Assembly (NCBI GenBank): GCA_024281825.1
Contig: JAMWZY010000009.1
Coordinates: 1 to 64,000 of the forward strand
Length of the DNA stretch: 64,000 bases
DNA from: Nitrosomonas sp.
Lineage (GTDB): Bacteria > Pseudomonadota > Gammaproteobacteria > Burkholderiales > Nitrosomonadaceae
Reading direction: 5' to 3'
The notes below the pieces were generated by a model. That model searched no databases and had not been told where the DNA came from. It saw nothing but the letters and a program-made list of their open reading frames with translations. Each line of letters opens with the position of its first letter. Position 1 is the stretch's first letter. Shown here piece after piece: positions 18,245 to 28,142 of the stretch. Made by a program: the position numbers and the translations under genes.

Positions 18245-20833
18245 TCAAATGTTGGCTTTAGAGAAAATCATTTGATCATTGGCATATTCAACTTTTATTG
18301 TATCTTTTGCAACGAAATGCCCTAATAGGATCTCTTTTGCCAACGGATTCTCAATCTGAGACTGAATCGCGCGTTTCAAAGGACGTGCACCAAATACCGG
18401 ATCAAAACCAACTTGTGCAATGGTTGCTAATGCCGCATCACTAACATCAAGCTTCATTTCCATTTTTGCTAAACGGGCTTCAAGATACTGCAACTGTATT
18501 TTCGCAATTGATTGAATATGTTTCTGATCCAGCGCATGAAACACCACGACTTCATCAATACGGTTGATAAATTCCGGACGAAAATAAGTTTTAACATCTG
18601 CCATCACAGCCTGTTTGATTATTTGATAGTCTTTGCCAGACATTTCTTGAATCATTTGTGAACCAAGATTTGAAGTCATCACAATCACGGTATTCTTGAA
18701 ATCCACGGTTCTACCTTGCCCATCGGTCATACGTCCGTCGTCCAAAACTTGCAACAAAACATTGAAAACATCCGGATGCGCCTTCTCAACTTCATCGAGA
18801 AGAATCACTGAATAGGGTTTCCGTCGGACAATTTCAGTCAAATAACCGCCCTCTTCATACCCAACATAACCAGGTGGCGCACCAATCAAACGCGCGACTG
18901 AGTGCTTCTCCATAAATTCAGACATATCGATACGCACCAAATGATCTTCCGAATCGAACAAGAAACCTGCAAGCGCCTTGCAAAGCTCGGTTTTACCCAC
19001 CCCAGTTGGCCCTAAAAACAAGAAAGAACCATACGGTCGGTTAGGATCTGACAAACCCGCTCGTGACCGCCGAATCGCATCGGAAACAAGCCGTACGGCC
19101 TCGTCTTGGCCTACTACCCGGTCATGTAATTTTTGCTCCATCAATAACAACTTCTCGCGCTCACCTTGCATCATTTTGGAAACAGGAATACCTGTTGCTC
19201 GTGACACTACTTCCGCAATTTCCTCAGCACCCACTTGTGTGCGTAATAGTTTAGGCTTCCTTGATTTTTCTACACCGAGATCTGCTGATTGTTGTAGTTG
19301 CGCCTCGAGCTGCGGAAGGCGGCCATATTGCAACTCGGAAACTTTTTGCCAATCACCTTTACGAGTAGCAGCATCGATTTCCAATTTGATTTTTTCCATT
19401 TCCTCTTTAATTTGCTGAGAGCCGTGTACCTGAAACTTCTCCGTTTTCCATACCTCGGCAAGGTCAGCATATTCACGCTCTTTTTTTGCTATTTCATCTT
19501 CCAAGAGCTGTAGCCGTTTTTGTGAAGCTTCATCTTTTTCTTTTTTAACGGCTTCGCGCTCAATTTTTAGTTGTATTAAACGCCGATCAAGCTTATCCAA
19601 CGTTTCAGGTTTTGAATCGATTTCCATACGAATACGCGCGGCCGCTTCGTCAATTAAATCAATCGCTTTATCCGGCAAAAAACGGTCTGTGATATAGCGA
19701 TTGGATAATTCAGCCGCAGCTACAATAGCCGGATCGGTAATATCGACACCGTGGTGGACCTCATATTTTTCCTGCAAGCCACGCAAAATTGCAATGGTCG
19801 CTTCTACGCTGGGTTCTTCCACTAATACTTTCTGGAAGCGACGCTCTAACGCTGCATCTTTTTCGATATATTTGCGGTACTCATCTAAAGTCGTGGCACC
19901 GACGCAATGCAACTCTCCACGTGCTAATGCAGGCTTCAACATATTTCCGGCATCCATCGCACCTTCAGCTTTGCCTGCACCGACCATGGTATGCAGTTCA
20001 TCGATGAAAACAATCGTCTTGCCTTCATCCTGCGTTAATTCCTTCAATACCGATTTGAGCCGCTCTTCAAACTCTCCACGATACTTCGCCCCGGCTAATA
20101 ATGCAGCCATGTCTAAACTCAATACTCGCTTGTCTTTTAAACTTTCTGGCACTTCGCCATTGATAATGCGTTGCGCCAATCCCTCCACAATGGCAGTCTT
20201 ACCAACACCGGGCTCACCAATCAGCACTGGATTATTTTTGGTGCGGCGTTGTAGCACTTGAATGGCACGCCGAATTTCATCATCACGACCAATTACCGGA
20301 TCCAATTTGCCTTGCCGTGCACGCTCGGTAAGATCGAGCGTGTATTTCTTTAATGCTTCACGATTGCTTTCGCCCTCAGCACTATTGACTTGCTCACCAC
20401 CACGAACGGCATGAATCGCTTGCGAAAGTGCCGCATAGCTCGCGCCATGCTGTTTGAGCAGTGCACCGGCCTCACTTTTATCTTGGAGAGCTGCCAACAA
20501 AAACATCTCTGAAGCAATAAACTGATCGTTCTGCTTTTGTGCTTCCTTATCCGACAAATTCAGCAAGTTATTCAAACTACGTGAAATAGCAACCTCCCCC
20601 GCTGAATTTTCTACTTTGGGTAAACGTTGCACTTGCTGTCGCAGACTCTCTAACAAAGCAGCCGTATTTACACCCGAACGCTGCAACAACGACAACGTAC
20701 TGCCATCTTCTTGCTGCAATAACGCCAATAATAAATGTTGTGGCTCTATCGTTGGGTTATCTTGCCCCACCGCGATGCTTTGCGCATCAGAAAACGCCTG
20801 CTGGAATTTGGTCGTTAATTTATCAAAACGCAT
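18245..20833 (-). CDS. clpB: Protein disaggregase ClpB (HSP100)
   Basis: An 862-residue hexameric AAA+ disaggregase that works with DnaK to rescue aggregated proteins. It has the N-terminal Clp repeat domain (1-145), a first AAA+ module with Walker A GEPGVGKT (about residue 205) and Walker [10 protein letters not shown], and the coiled-coil middle domain (about 400-530). The second AAA+ module has GPTGVGKT (about 605) and [11 protein letters not shown]. The full middle domain and length mark ClpB, not the type VI ClpV. A sigma-32 promoter lies directly upstream, and GAGGGAG precedes the ATG. Its product would cooperate with the CbpA co-chaperone encoded 7 kb away. Confidence 0.97.
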   Translation of the reverse strand: MRFDKLTTKFQQAFSDAQSIAVGQDNPTIEPQHLLLALLQQEDGSTLSLLQRSGVNTAALLESLRQQVQRLPKVENSAGEVAISRSLNNLLNLSDKEAQKQNDQFIASEMFLLAALQDKSEAGALLKQHGASYAALSQAIHAVRGGEQVNSAEGESNREALKKYTLDLTERARQGKLDPVIGRDDEIRRAIQVLQRRTKNNPVLIGEPGVGKTAIVEGLAQRIINGEVPESLKDKRVLSLDMAALLAGAKYRGEFEERLKSVLKELTQDEGKTIVFIDELHTMVGAGKAEGAMDAGNMLKPALARGELHCVGATTLDEYRKYIEKDAALERRFQKVLVEEPSVEATIAILRGLQEKYEVHHGVDITDPAIVAAAELSNRYITDRFLPDKAIDLIDEAAARIRMEIDSKPETLDKLDRRLIQLKIEREAVKKEKDEASQKRLQLLEDEIAKKEREYADLAEVWKTEKFQVHGSQQIKEEMEKIKLEIDAATRKGDWQKVSELQYGRLPQLEAQLQQSADLGVEKSRKPKLLRTQVGAEEIAEVVSRATGIPVSKMMQGEREKLLLMEQKLHDRVVGQDEAVRLVSDAIRRSRAGLSDPNRPYGSFLFLGPTGVGKTELCKALAGFLFDSEDHLVRIDMSEFMEKHSVARLIGAPPGYVGYEEGGYLTEIVRRKPYSVILLDEVEKAHPDVFNVLLQVLDDGRMTDGQGRTVDFKNTVIVMTSNLGSQMIQEMSGKDYQIIKQAVMADVKTYFRPEFINRIDEVVVFHALDQKHIQSIAKIQLQYLEARLAKMEMKLDVSDAALATIAQVGFDPVFGARPLKRAIQSQIENPLAKEILLGHFVAKDTIKVEYANDQMIFSKANI

Positions 20834-20864
20834 GGAAATCTCCCTCGAAAAATCATTTATGCTT

Positions 20865-20893
20865 ATGTGGGGAAGAATACAATAAATTTCAAG
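20865..20893 (-). promoter_or_regulatory. Sigma-32 (heat-shock) promoter of clpB
   Basis: On the minus strand CTTGAAA (20893-20887) is followed after 14 bases by CCCCACAT (20872-20865). The sigma-32 consensus is CTTGAAA, a spacer of about 13-15, then CCCCATNT. The -10 element ends about 30 bp before the clpB ATG. The match is strong and the gene is a classic member of the regulon. Confidence 0.85.
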
Positions 20894-21016
20894 TATTACT
20901 TAAGTTTACAACGCATGGTGCATGAATTTTCTAACCACATTAGCCATGGCCGTGTTTTAAAGGATTAAACATAGACGCAGTCGACATAATTGGGCAATAT
21001 TCCGCCTTAAAAATTA

Positions 21017-21162
21017 TCAGATGACGTAATGCGCAGGCTTCTCCCGTACAATATCATTAATGCTCAGCCAGGAACTCTAAGCACCATGGCCAATGCATGC
21101 GCGCTCATGTTAAGTGGCACAAACTCTTCCAGTAGAATTTCACCTGGACGAATCGGACGCAT
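21017..21162 (-). pseudogene. higA: Remnant of HigA-family antitoxin
   Basis: From an ATG at 21162 the frame reads MRPIRPGEILLEEFVPLNMS followed by AHALAMVLRVPG, a close match to the start of HigA-type Xre antitoxins. It then hits a stop at 21064-21066. A shift of frame restores INDIVREKPAH, the next conserved block, before another stop at 21017-21019. The gene is clearly broken by at least one frameshift. It lies 27 bp after the stop of the higB remnant, the normal toxin-first order. Confidence 0.75.
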
Positions 21163-21189
21163 ATCGTTAGTGATTACAATCAACCGTCC

Positions 21190-21400
21190 TTAACGGTAAT
21201 TAACAATCTCAACATCGCAGGCATTTCCGTTCTCAAAACAAAAGCAAATATGCCATGGGTTGTTAATTCAAATACTCCACCTCCTCAACCAATTATCTGA
21301 TAGCGGTTACCTGGAGAACTGCGTAGATCATCAATCATATCAGCAGAATCAAGTATCTGTAGTTTTGTTCGGCTTGCGACGAAGCCGATCAGGGTAACTA
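21190..21400 (-). pseudogene. higB: Remnant of HigB-family toxin
   Basis: The C-terminal block NNPWHICFCFENGNACDVEI followed by VNYR and a stop (21190-21192) matches the end of HigB/RelE-type toxins (usually INDQWRICF...GDAYDVEIVDYH). Upstream, in another frame, LDSADMIDDLRSSPGNR matches the central LRxPPGNRLE block. Frameshifts and in-frame stops separate the parts. The upstream limit is uncertain. No intact toxin is encoded. Confidence 0.7.
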
Positions 21401-21652
21401 CTACCATACAGTAATTAGGCGTATCGATTCACCCTGTTCAAGAAAAATTCGCCCTAAGGATTCGATGCCTGTTTCTTGATTCGATTCTGCAGCAGTCACA
21501 ACAATTCGGCTAAGTTACTCAACTTTAAGCAATCTTCAAGTACCATGCTGAATTATTAATTTAATTGAGTGTTATTAAGGAAGTGTCAATTCACTAGTGC
21601 AATCGCTATTACTCGTTATGAATCAACACGTCCGTTACCTATTGCACTACTA

Positions 21653-22135
21653 CTATTCAGCTTTATTTGTTTCTAGATTCCATTTTTTGGGGCCTACGGC
21701 AGTACCTGCCTTACCATCATTACTCACAAGGGTGTAGGTCCAAGATATCTTGTCATATATAAATGCCACTGTTTCATGAGGACGATCGGAACCACCACCT
21801 ACTGAAACAGATTGAATCATTGCATTTTCTAATTCATACTTGAAATAGCACACTCTTTCTCCGGACTCCTGACATACTTCCAGCTCTACTTTGGCAATAT
21901 GTGTCCCACTGGCGCAATATATGCTGAGATCCACGCTCGCATTGTCAATACTTTTTGTAATAACAAAAGGATCAAAATCAGCACGAGCTGAGCTACGACC
22001 CCCAGTGCCGTTGACACCGGACATAGGTTGACTCAATCCATGATTGAAACTGAATACTTCAATCCAATCCTTGTGATCTTCATCCGTTGACTCGCCTTTA
22101 ATAGGATCGCAGTGCAAATAGGTATTCGTAGCCAT
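21653..22135 (-). CDS. hcp: Hcp, type VI secretion tube protein
   Basis: An intact 160-residue Hcp-family protein. Hcp hexamers stack to form the inner tube of the type VI secretion system and are exported. Family features are the start TNTYLHCDPIKGES, the block WIEVFSFNHGLSQP, and the C-terminal strands KISWTYTLVSNDG. The ribosome-binding site AAGGAGAAG lies before the ATG. No other intact type VI gene is in the window; the upstream neighbour is a broken tssC. It is thus an orphan copy that may serve a system elsewhere or be left over from a decayed cluster. Confidence 0.88.
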   Translation of the reverse strand: MATNTYLHCDPIKGESTDEDHKDWIEVFSFNHGLSQPMSGVNGTGGRSSARADFDPFVITKSIDNASVDLSIYCASGTHIAKVELEVCQESGERVCYFKYELENAMIQSVSVGGGSDRPHETVAFIYDKISWTYTLVSNDGKAGTAVGPKKWNLETNKAE

Positions 22136-22243
22136 TTTCTTCTCCTTGATTTACTGAGACTAATTAACAAAAACAATGCCTAACATATGCTTCACACCTT
22201 GCTCCGGAAACTAAGTGCGAACAATTCAAATTTTAAAGCCCAA

Positions 22244-22709
22244 TTATTTCTTCTCCGAAGGCAATCTTGAAACTAATCGTAAAGACACTGTTATCCTTCC
22301 AATTGATAATGCGGCCTTAGATAAAACTTAGAAGTATAGTAGCCAAAATTCCCCTCTACTTCTTCAACCACTACTTCTGCCCTTGCCAAAGGTCTTTTGG
22401 CTCTGTCAATTTTACTCGCCGTCGCAGGATTTTGGCTTCAACATGGTTATTAATCCATTTTTGCATATCCTCGCGATCCTTAAAGCCACATTTGAGGTAA
22501 TGTGCAAAATGGCAAACTACAAATAAATAAGGCAGCCTGGCCGATAAATTTGCATTCGCTGTTGCATCTAGGCCATCATACTCAATGAAGAACAAGCTAG
22601 CTTCCTCTCTACCAAATGTGAGGTTTATATTCAATAGGTCGCCCCCTATCTCTGCATGCTTGAGTTTCTTGTGCAATTCCATCAATTCCTGCCGCTCATT
22701 GGCATTCAA
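22244..22709 (-). pseudogene. tssC: Degenerate tssC (type VI sheath) C-terminal fragment
   Basis: The open frame 22709-22371 includes ARLPYLFVVCHFAHYLKCGF then KDREDMQKWINNHV, a recognisable TssC/VipB block (the intact family has a longer KxIVRDKIGSFKERED linker). After a frameshift ARAEVVVEEVEGNFGYYTSK then FYLRPHYQLEG is readable. After a second shift TVSLRLVSRLPSEKK ends at 22244-22246. These are the normal terminal segments of TssC in the right order, so at least two frameshifts and an internal deletion have occurred. The N-terminal 60 residues of the frame are poorly matched. The intact protein is about 500 residues. Confidence 0.75.
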
Positions 22710-23214
22710 GAGGAGATTAATCGATATTGTAGCCGGTGGAATTTCTTGGCTTGATCTAATTGGTACACCTGCTGCTCAACACCAAGCTTGTATCGAAGTA
22801 TAGTGGCAACCAAATTCCTTAGATAATTACTTGAGACGTTTGCCTAATACTACCAATCCCACCATCAGTTGGCAAAACTCCTGCAGGTAGCCAGGTTTAC
22901 AGTTTTATATCATCTTACGTATCCTTTAAACAGAACGTAATGTATCCGTTCAAAGGAGGACAACTCCAAGCTGCTTTGATGCTTCGACCAAAGTTAATCC
23001 ACTTTCTTAAAAGAAACTGATTATATTGTATATTGGTTGATTCCGCCTTCATCTTACATTTTATGAAACTTCTGATTTCATGAAAATCATACATACCTCA
23101 TTGTGCTTCTGACTAAAAATTAGTGTCACTTTAATCATAGTCCTTTTAGAATACTTTCTTTGTGTGTCATCAATTTTAAATTGGCTGACATTGCGATGAA
23201 ATAATTTTAAAAAA
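22710..23214. other. Degraded region between tssC remnant and phosphatase gene
   Basis: About 500 bp with no intact gene. Near 22730-22810 the minus strand still reads short coding-like pieces (for example LGVEQQVYQLDQAKKFHRLQ) that may continue the tssC remnant. The part from about 23000 to 23214 is AT-rich and should hold the promoter of the phosphatase/frm operon. No terminator or RNA gene was recognised. Confidence 0.4.
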
Positions 23215-23724
23215 ATGATCATGAATAAAAATCATAAAATAAAAGTATTATTTGTCTGCATGGGTAATATTTGTCGTTCCCCCACTGCCGATGCCGTTTT
23301 CCGCCATTATGTCCGAAATGCTGGTCTCGAACATATGATTGAGGTGGATTCTGCCGGAACACACGCCTATCACATCGGACACCCACCCGATCAGCGCTCG
23401 CAGCAAGCTGCGATGAAACGCGGCTATCAAATGGATGATTTGCGTGCTCGCGCAGTCAATTCAGAGGATTTTGAAGTATTTGATTATATTCTGGCCATGG
23501 ACAAGGAAAATCTTGCTTTGCTTCAACAAAGAAGTCCCATGAAACACCATGAAAAAATCCAGTTATTTATGTACTACAGTAATAATAAGGCAACCGAAAC
23601 TGAAGTACCTGATCCTTATTACGGCGGTCATCAAGGCTTTGAAGTTGTTCTGGATATGATCGAAGAAGCCGGTCGTGGGTTGCTGGCACATTTGCACAAC
23701 AAAAAAACAAAGGATATGTTATGA
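23215..23724 (+). CDS. Low-molecular-weight protein-tyrosine phosphatase
   Basis: A 169-residue cytosolic phosphatase. The P-loop [13 protein letters not shown] has Cys15 and Arg21 in the CX5R pattern, and the general acid aspartate lies in the late motif VPDPYYGG (about residues 124-131). Size and motifs fit the family that includes both general phosphotyrosine/arginine phosphatases and the Wzb type that regulates polysaccharide export. No tyrosine kinase gene is adjacent. Its last codons overlap the start of the formaldehyde dehydrogenase gene by four bases (ATGA), so the two are co-translated, an unusual pairing. A second ATG two codons in is an equally possible start. Confidence 0.92.
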   Translation: MIMNKNHKIKVLFVCMGNICRSPTADAVFRHYVRNAGLEHMIEVDSAGTHAYHIGHPPDQRSQQAAMKRGYQMDDLRARAVNSEDFEVFDYILAMDKENLALLQQRSPMKHHEKIQLFMYYSNNKATETEVPDPYYGGHQGFEVVLDMIEEAGRGLLAHLHNKKTKDML

Positions 23725-24827
23725 AAACGAAAGCCGCAGTGGCCTGGCAAGCAAAGCAACCTCTTACCATCGAAGAAATTGATTTGGCAGGGCCAAAATC
23801 TGGCGAGGTGCTGGTTGAAATAAAAGCCACGGGCATCTGCCATACGGATTACTACACCCTTTCAGGCGCTGATCCCGAAGGACTCTTTCCCACGGTATTG
23901 GGTCATGAAGGTGCGGGCATTGTGGTTGATGTCGGGCCGAATGTAAAATCTCTGCGCAAAGGCGATCATGTTATTCCTTTATACACACCCGAATGCCGTG
24001 AGTGCAAGTTTTGCTTATCGAAAAAAACCAATTTGTGCCAGGCCATTCGTAACACGCAAGGCCGTGGTGTCATGCCGGATAATACTTCACGTTTTTCTAT
24101 AGATGGCAAACCCCTATTTCATTACATGGGTACATCGACATTTTCCAATTACACTGTGGTGCCCGAAATCGCCTTGGCCAAGATCCGTGAAGACGCTCCG
24201 TTTGATAAAGTGTGTTATATCGGCTGCGGTGTCACAACGGGTATCGGTGCCGTTATTTACACCGCTAAAGTCGAGGCAGGCGCCAATGTCGTCGTATTCG
24301 GTCTAGGCGGCATCGGTTTAAATGTCATCCAAGGTGCACGTATGGTGGGTGCGGACAAAATCATCGGTATCGATCTCAATTCCAAGCGTGAGGCGATGGC
24401 TCGCAAATTTGGCATGACGCATTTCATCAATCCCAATGAGGTGCCCAATCTAATTGATGCTATCGTGCAACTAACCGACGGCGGCGCAGATTACAGTTTT
24501 GAGTGCATTGGTAATACTAAAGTGATGCGGCAAGCGCTGGAATGCACACACAAAGGCTGGGGACGCAGCATCATCATCGGCGTCGCCGAAGCTGGGGCAG
24601 AAATCAGCACGCGCCCTTTCCAGTTAGTTACAGGGAGAAAATGGGAAGGTTCTGCCTTTGGTGGCGCGCGTGGCCGTACTGATGTGCCTAAAATTGTGGA
24701 TTGGTATATGGAAGGAAAAATCGATATTGATTCGCTCATCACCCATATCCTGCCACTGGACAGGATCAATGACGGTTTTGATTTGATGAAAAGTGGCGAA
24801 TCGATTCGTTCAGTCGTGGTGTATTAA
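23721..24827 (+). CDS. frmA: S-(hydroxymethyl)glutathione dehydrogenase (class III ADH)
   Basis: A 368-residue zinc- and NAD-dependent enzyme that oxidises the glutathione-formaldehyde adduct to S-formylglutathione. Catalytic zinc ligands are in [13 protein letters not shown] and GHEGAG; the structural zinc is held by [15 protein letters not shown]. The Rossmann nucleotide site is [16 protein letters not shown]. The pair CIGCGVTTG carries the third catalytic-zinc cysteine. Length and motifs are typical of class III alcohol dehydrogenase. The start overlaps the phosphatase gene, and frmB begins 1 bp after its stop, so all three form one operon. In an ammonia oxidiser it would deal with formaldehyde from side reactions on C1 compounds, which is inference. 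Confidence 0.96.
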   Translation: MKTKAAVAWQAKQPLTIEEIDLAGPKSGEVLVEIKATGICHTDYYTLSGADPEGLFPTVLGHEGAGIVVDVGPNVKSLRKGDHVIPLYTPECRECKFCLSKKTNLCQAIRNTQGRGVMPDNTSRFSIDGKPLFHYMGTSTFSNYTVVPEIALAKIREDAPFDKVCYIGCGVTTGIGAVIYTAKVEAGANVVVFGLGGIGLNVIQGARMVGADKIIGIDLNSKREAMARKFGMTHFINPNEVPNLIDAIVQLTDGGADYSFECIGNTKVMRQALECTHKGWGRSIIIGVAEAGAEISTRPFQLVTGRKWEGSAFGGARGRTDVPKIVDWYMEGKIDIDSLITHILPLDRINDGFDLMKSGESIRSVVVY

Positions 24828-24828
24828 C

Positions 24829-25674
24829 ATGACAGCATTAGAAACTCGTAGTCAACACCAGTGTTTTGATGGCATACAAGGCTTTTATCAACATGCATCG
24901 ACTGTCATTGGTTTGCCCATGCGTTTTTCCGTATATCAACCGCTACAAGCAAAATCCCAACGCATTCCGGTGTTATTTTTTCTCGCTGGTCTCACCTGCA
25001 CCGAAGAAACCTTCATGATCAAGGCCGGTGCACAACGCTATGCCGCTGAATATGGATTGATGCTAGTATCAATGGACACCAGCCCGCGTCAGACCGGCAT
25101 TGCAGGAGAGTCTGACGATTGGGATTTCGGTGTTGGCGCGGGATTTTACTTGGACGCAACGCATGCACCGTGGTCCAAGTATTTTCAAATGGAAAGTTAC
25201 GTCACACAAGAACTACGCAATATCATCATCGATCAATTTCCCGCCGACCCAAACCGAACCGGTATTTTTGGTCATTCGATGGGCGGACATGGCGCATTGA
25301 CGCTAGCACTACGTAACCCCAGCTTGTATCGCTCGGTCTCCGCATTTGCGCCGATTTGCGCACCGATGCGCTGTCCTTGGGGACAAAAAGTATTCAGCAG
25401 TTATCTTGGTGAGAATCAGCAGGACTGGCGGCCATACGATGCCACCGCATTGATCGAAGATGGCTGCAGGATACCGGATATCCTGATCGATCAAGGTTTG
25501 AACGATCAATTTCTGACCGAGCAACTCCATCCGCACCACTTGGAAAATATCTGCGCCGCAGCCGGTCAGAAACTGACGCTGCGCTACCATCAAGGCTACG
25601 ATCATGGCTATTACTTCATCAGCACATTCATCGGCGAACATTTGAAGTATCATCACGATGCGCTGATAAGATAA
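24829..25674 (+). CDS. frmB: S-formylglutathione hydrolase
   Basis: A 281-residue esterase that hydrolyses S-formylglutathione to formate and glutathione, completing formaldehyde removal after FrmA. The ATG at 24829 (one base after the frmA stop) gives the usual N-terminus TALETRSQHQCFDGIQGFYQ; a longer in-frame extension into frmA is unlikely. The alpha/beta-hydrolase nucleophile is in FGHSMGGHGALT. FFLAGLTCTEETFMIKAGAQ and DTSPRQTG are conserved family blocks. The late histidine is in YDHGYYFI and the acid in LIDQGLNDQF. Confidence 0.95.
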   Translation: MTALETRSQHQCFDGIQGFYQHASTVIGLPMRFSVYQPLQAKSQRIPVLFFLAGLTCTEETFMIKAGAQRYAAEYGLMLVSMDTSPRQTGIAGESDDWDFGVGAGFYLDATHAPWSKYFQMESYVTQELRNIIIDQFPADPNRTGIFGHSMGGHGALTLALRNPSLYRSVSAFAPICAPMRCPWGQKVFSSYLGENQQDWRPYDATALIEDGCRIPDILIDQGLNDQFLTEQLHPHHLENICAAAGQKLTLRYHQGYDHGYYFISTFIGEHLKYHHDALIR

Positions 25675-25736
25675 TTCGAATATCAAAATCCCATTCTTAT
25701 TGATTCGTGACCTAACTCTGTTTTACTACTATTTTT

Positions 25737-26570
25737 TCACGACCCACCTCGCATTTTTTGCTCGATAGATCGGAGCGTGTTTTGAATTTCTCGCTCTTTC
25801 AGCTCTGGGTCGGTGTCTTGGATGTATTCAATAGCGGAAAAGTCGTCGCCACGTTTCCTATTTTGTGGGGGTTCAAGTGCCTCAATGAGTAGTGCTTCGA
25901 GGGTTGCGACAAGGCTGGCAAGCGATGTATTCAGTGAGGTTTCTCGAAGGCTCCCTTCTTGCGTTACGTCAAGTAAGCCAAACCATGAAAACCGATTCCA
26001 TCGACTACCTAATCGATCAACCGTGTGCTCAAAGAAGCGCTTACCAAGTGGGCGATCAATGGAGCGCCCGACATATACCACGGTGTGGTGATCATAGAGG
26101 ATATAAATGCCTTTTTGTTTACCAAAGTCAACTGGCTTAGAAAGAGCTTGTTGCCTCCCGTACATTTTTGGGTCGTTACGCCATACAACAAGGTCTCGTT
26201 GCCAATACATGCCAAAGGAGTGAATGATAGAGTCAGATGATTCCACATCCGAATCAGCAAGTGTTTCGAGTTTTCTCTTATTCATGTCTGAAGCTGACAT
26301 CTCAACCAATGCGGCTGGTGAATTCTTGAGCGCAAATATACCTTTCCCAACGCGGATAAAAGGTGATTTTTCTCCATCGTACTTTATGGAGGATGCTAGT
26401 TGGGCATTTACTGTTGCGGCAGGAGTTGCACCGTCAGTCTCGTAGTAGCCAGGAGACAAGGTTTGTTCAGAGATCTCCGTGTAATGTAATGGTGTGGCCG
26501 ATTCTGCGAGTACCTTTTTTATGGCTACTTTCCAAGATTTCTCCACTGGTTCCTCCGAAAAGTCTAACAT
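25737..26570 (-). CDS. HARE-HTH and GIY-YIG domain protein, putative nuclease
   Basis: A 277-residue soluble protein with two domains. Residues about 11-82 (SWKVAIKKVLAESATPLHYT, ending FIRVGKGIFALK) are a HARE-HTH winged helix, a DNA-binding domain often fused to restriction enzymes and chromatin or RNA polymerase factors. Residues about 153-235 look like a GIY-YIG nuclease: GIY at 154-156, YVG at 166-168, Arg169, and a later glutamate in LLIEALEPPQNRK (Glu230 or Glu233). The middle linker is acidic. It stands alone on the minus strand, with no methylase or helicase beside it. This architecture suggests a modification-dependent or structure-specific endonuclease; cleavage is not proven. Confidence 0.75.
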   Translation of the reverse strand: MLDFSEEPVEKSWKVAIKKVLAESATPLHYTEISEQTLSPGYYETDGATPAATVNAQLASSIKYDGEKSPFIRVGKGIFALKNSPAALVEMSASDMNKRKLETLADSDVESSDSIIHSFGMYWQRDLVVWRNDPKMYGRQQALSKPVDFGKQKGIYILYDHHTVVYVGRSIDRPLGKRFFEHTVDRLGSRWNRFSWFGLLDVTQEGSLRETSLNTSLASLVATLEALLIEALEPPQNRKRGDDFSAIEYIQDTDPELKEREIQNTLRSIEQKMRGGS

Positions 26571-26791
26571 AATGCATAAAACATTTAGCCCAATAATCTT
26601 CCATGAAATTTCATATAACCCTATTTAATACAATTTATCATCATATTTCTAATAAGGCTTAAAATATTAATGGAACAAATCATGCAAACAAATACGGCAA
26701 CGAAATGACTGGTTCAGATCCAGAACTAAGAATCTTTGTTTTTTCCAATCATCACAAGGCAAGCTCAAAGAAACTTTATGAGAAGTAACTC

Positions 26792-27394
26792 TCAAAATTT
26801 CCCGGCGCGTAAAATTTCCACCAATTGCGCTAGTGCCTGACCACGGTGACTGATTTGATTTTTCTGTTCTGCGGTTAACTCGGCAGCAGTTCTATCGAAT
26901 TCCGGTAAATAAAAATACGGGTCATAGCCAAACCCCCCTGTTCCACGCGGCTGGGCGATGATTTCTCCATGCCACGAACCATCGACGATGATCGGTTGCG
27001 GATCATCGGCATGACGCACGAGCACAATGACACAGTAATAAAAAGCACGTCGATTGGTTTGGTTTTGCAACGATTCTATTAGCTTCAGATTATTGTGCGC
27101 ATCCGACTTGGGCTCTCCAGCATACCGTGCAGAATGAACGCCCGGCGCGCCATTGAGTGCTGCGACACAAATCCCCGAATCATCTGCTAATGCTGGCAAT
27201 CCTGAGCAGCGGCTGGCATGCCGTGCTTTTGCCAGTGCATTCTCAACAAATGTCACAAAGGGTTCTGCAATTTCACTTACATTGAAGGCCGATTGAGATA
27301 CCACCTCTATAGCCAAAGGTGCAAGCAGCGTACTGATTTCAGCTATTTTCCCAGCATTATTACTGGCAATGACCAGTTTTTGCACACTATCCAC
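26792..27394 (-). CDS. rdgB: XTP/dITP diphosphatase (RdgB/HAM1)
   Basis: A 200-residue enzyme that hydrolyses non-canonical purine triphosphates (ITP, dITP, XTP) to monophosphates, keeping them out of DNA and RNA. The N-terminal [10 protein letters not shown] is the nucleotide-binding motif, [20 protein letters not shown] carries the catalytic acids, and the late [11 protein letters not shown] and ISHRGQAL blocks are conserved. The start overlaps the end of rph by 8 bp; rph-rdgB is a common order in proteobacteria. Confidence 0.96.
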   Translation of the reverse strand: MDSVQKLVIASNNAGKIAEISTLLAPLAIEVVSQSAFNVSEIAEPFVTFVENALAKARHASRCSGLPALADDSGICVAALNGAPGVHSARYAGEPKSDAHNNLKLIESLQNQTNRRAFYYCVIVLVRHADDPQPIIVDGSWHGEIIAQPRGTGGFGYDPYFYLPEFDRTAAELTAEQKNQISHRGQALAQLVEILRAGKF

Positions 27395-28124
27395 GTGCCA
27401 TGGATTCCTGCGCTAACGATTCTTTTTGTATTGCAATCAATTCTTGTATGCCATGTTGTGCCATATCCAACAAGGTGCTCAACTCGTTACGGCTAAAAGC
27501 CATTCCTTCAGCAGTACCTTGCACTTCCACTAGGCCTAAGTTGCCTGTCATCACTACGTTCATATCCGTATCGCACGATGAATCTTCTTCATAATCCAGA
27601 TCAAGCAGTGCAACACCTTGGTGAATGCCGGCTGATATGGCAGCCACATGATCGATAATCGGCGTGGTCTCAATCAATTGTTGATAAATCAGTTTTTCCA
27701 CTGCATCGTGCAAAGCAACAAAAGCACCTGTGATACTGGCAGTGCGCGTACCGCCATCCGCCTGTATCACATCACAATCGATCAGAATGGTACGCTCTCC
27801 TAATTTTTTCAAATCAACCACAGCACGTAGAGCGCGTCCGATTAATCGTTGAATTTCCATGGTGCGCCCGGACTGCTTACCTTTCGCTGCCTCGCGCTGC
27901 ATGCGCGAATGCGTTGAACCAGGCAACATCCCATATTCGGCAGTCAACCAGCCTTGCCCCTGCCCTTTTAAGAAAGAGGGAACCTGTTCATTAATGGTTG
28001 CCGTGCATATTACCTTCGTTTCTCCACATTCAATCAATACCGATCCATCCGCATAGCGTGTAAATTGACGGGTAATCTTGACAGGGCGAATTTGTGCGGA
28101 TGTTCTTTGATTGCTTCGTGTCAT
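27387..28124 (-). CDS. rph: Ribonuclease PH
   Basis: A 245-residue phosphorolytic 3'-5' exoribonuclease that trims tRNA 3' ends. Hallmarks are [18 protein letters not shown] (about residues 29-46), [22 protein letters not shown] (about 58-79, with the conserved phosphate-binding region), and [19 protein letters not shown] (about 115-133). The length is standard. It is transcribed with rdgB downstream (8-bp overlap) and map upstream (18 bp gap). Confidence 0.96.
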   Translation of the reverse strand: MTRSNQRTSAQIRPVKITRQFTRYADGSVLIECGETKVICTATINEQVPSFLKGQGQGWLTAEYGMLPGSTHSRMQREAAKGKQSGRTMEIQRLIGRALRAVVDLKKLGERTILIDCDVIQADGGTRTASITGAFVALHDAVEKLIYQQLIETTPIIDHVAAISAGIHQGVALLDLDYEEDSSCDTDMNVVMTGNLGLVEVQGTAEGMAFSRNELSTLLDMAQHGIQELIAIQKESLAQESMARG

Positions 28125-28142
28125 ATAATTTAAATAAAAAAA

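Noticed and set aside
18245..20833. ClpB read as the type VI unfoldase ClpV because hcp and a tssC remnant are close by
   Set aside because: The full ClpB middle domain, 862-residue length and a sigma-32 promoter fit the housekeeping disaggregase.
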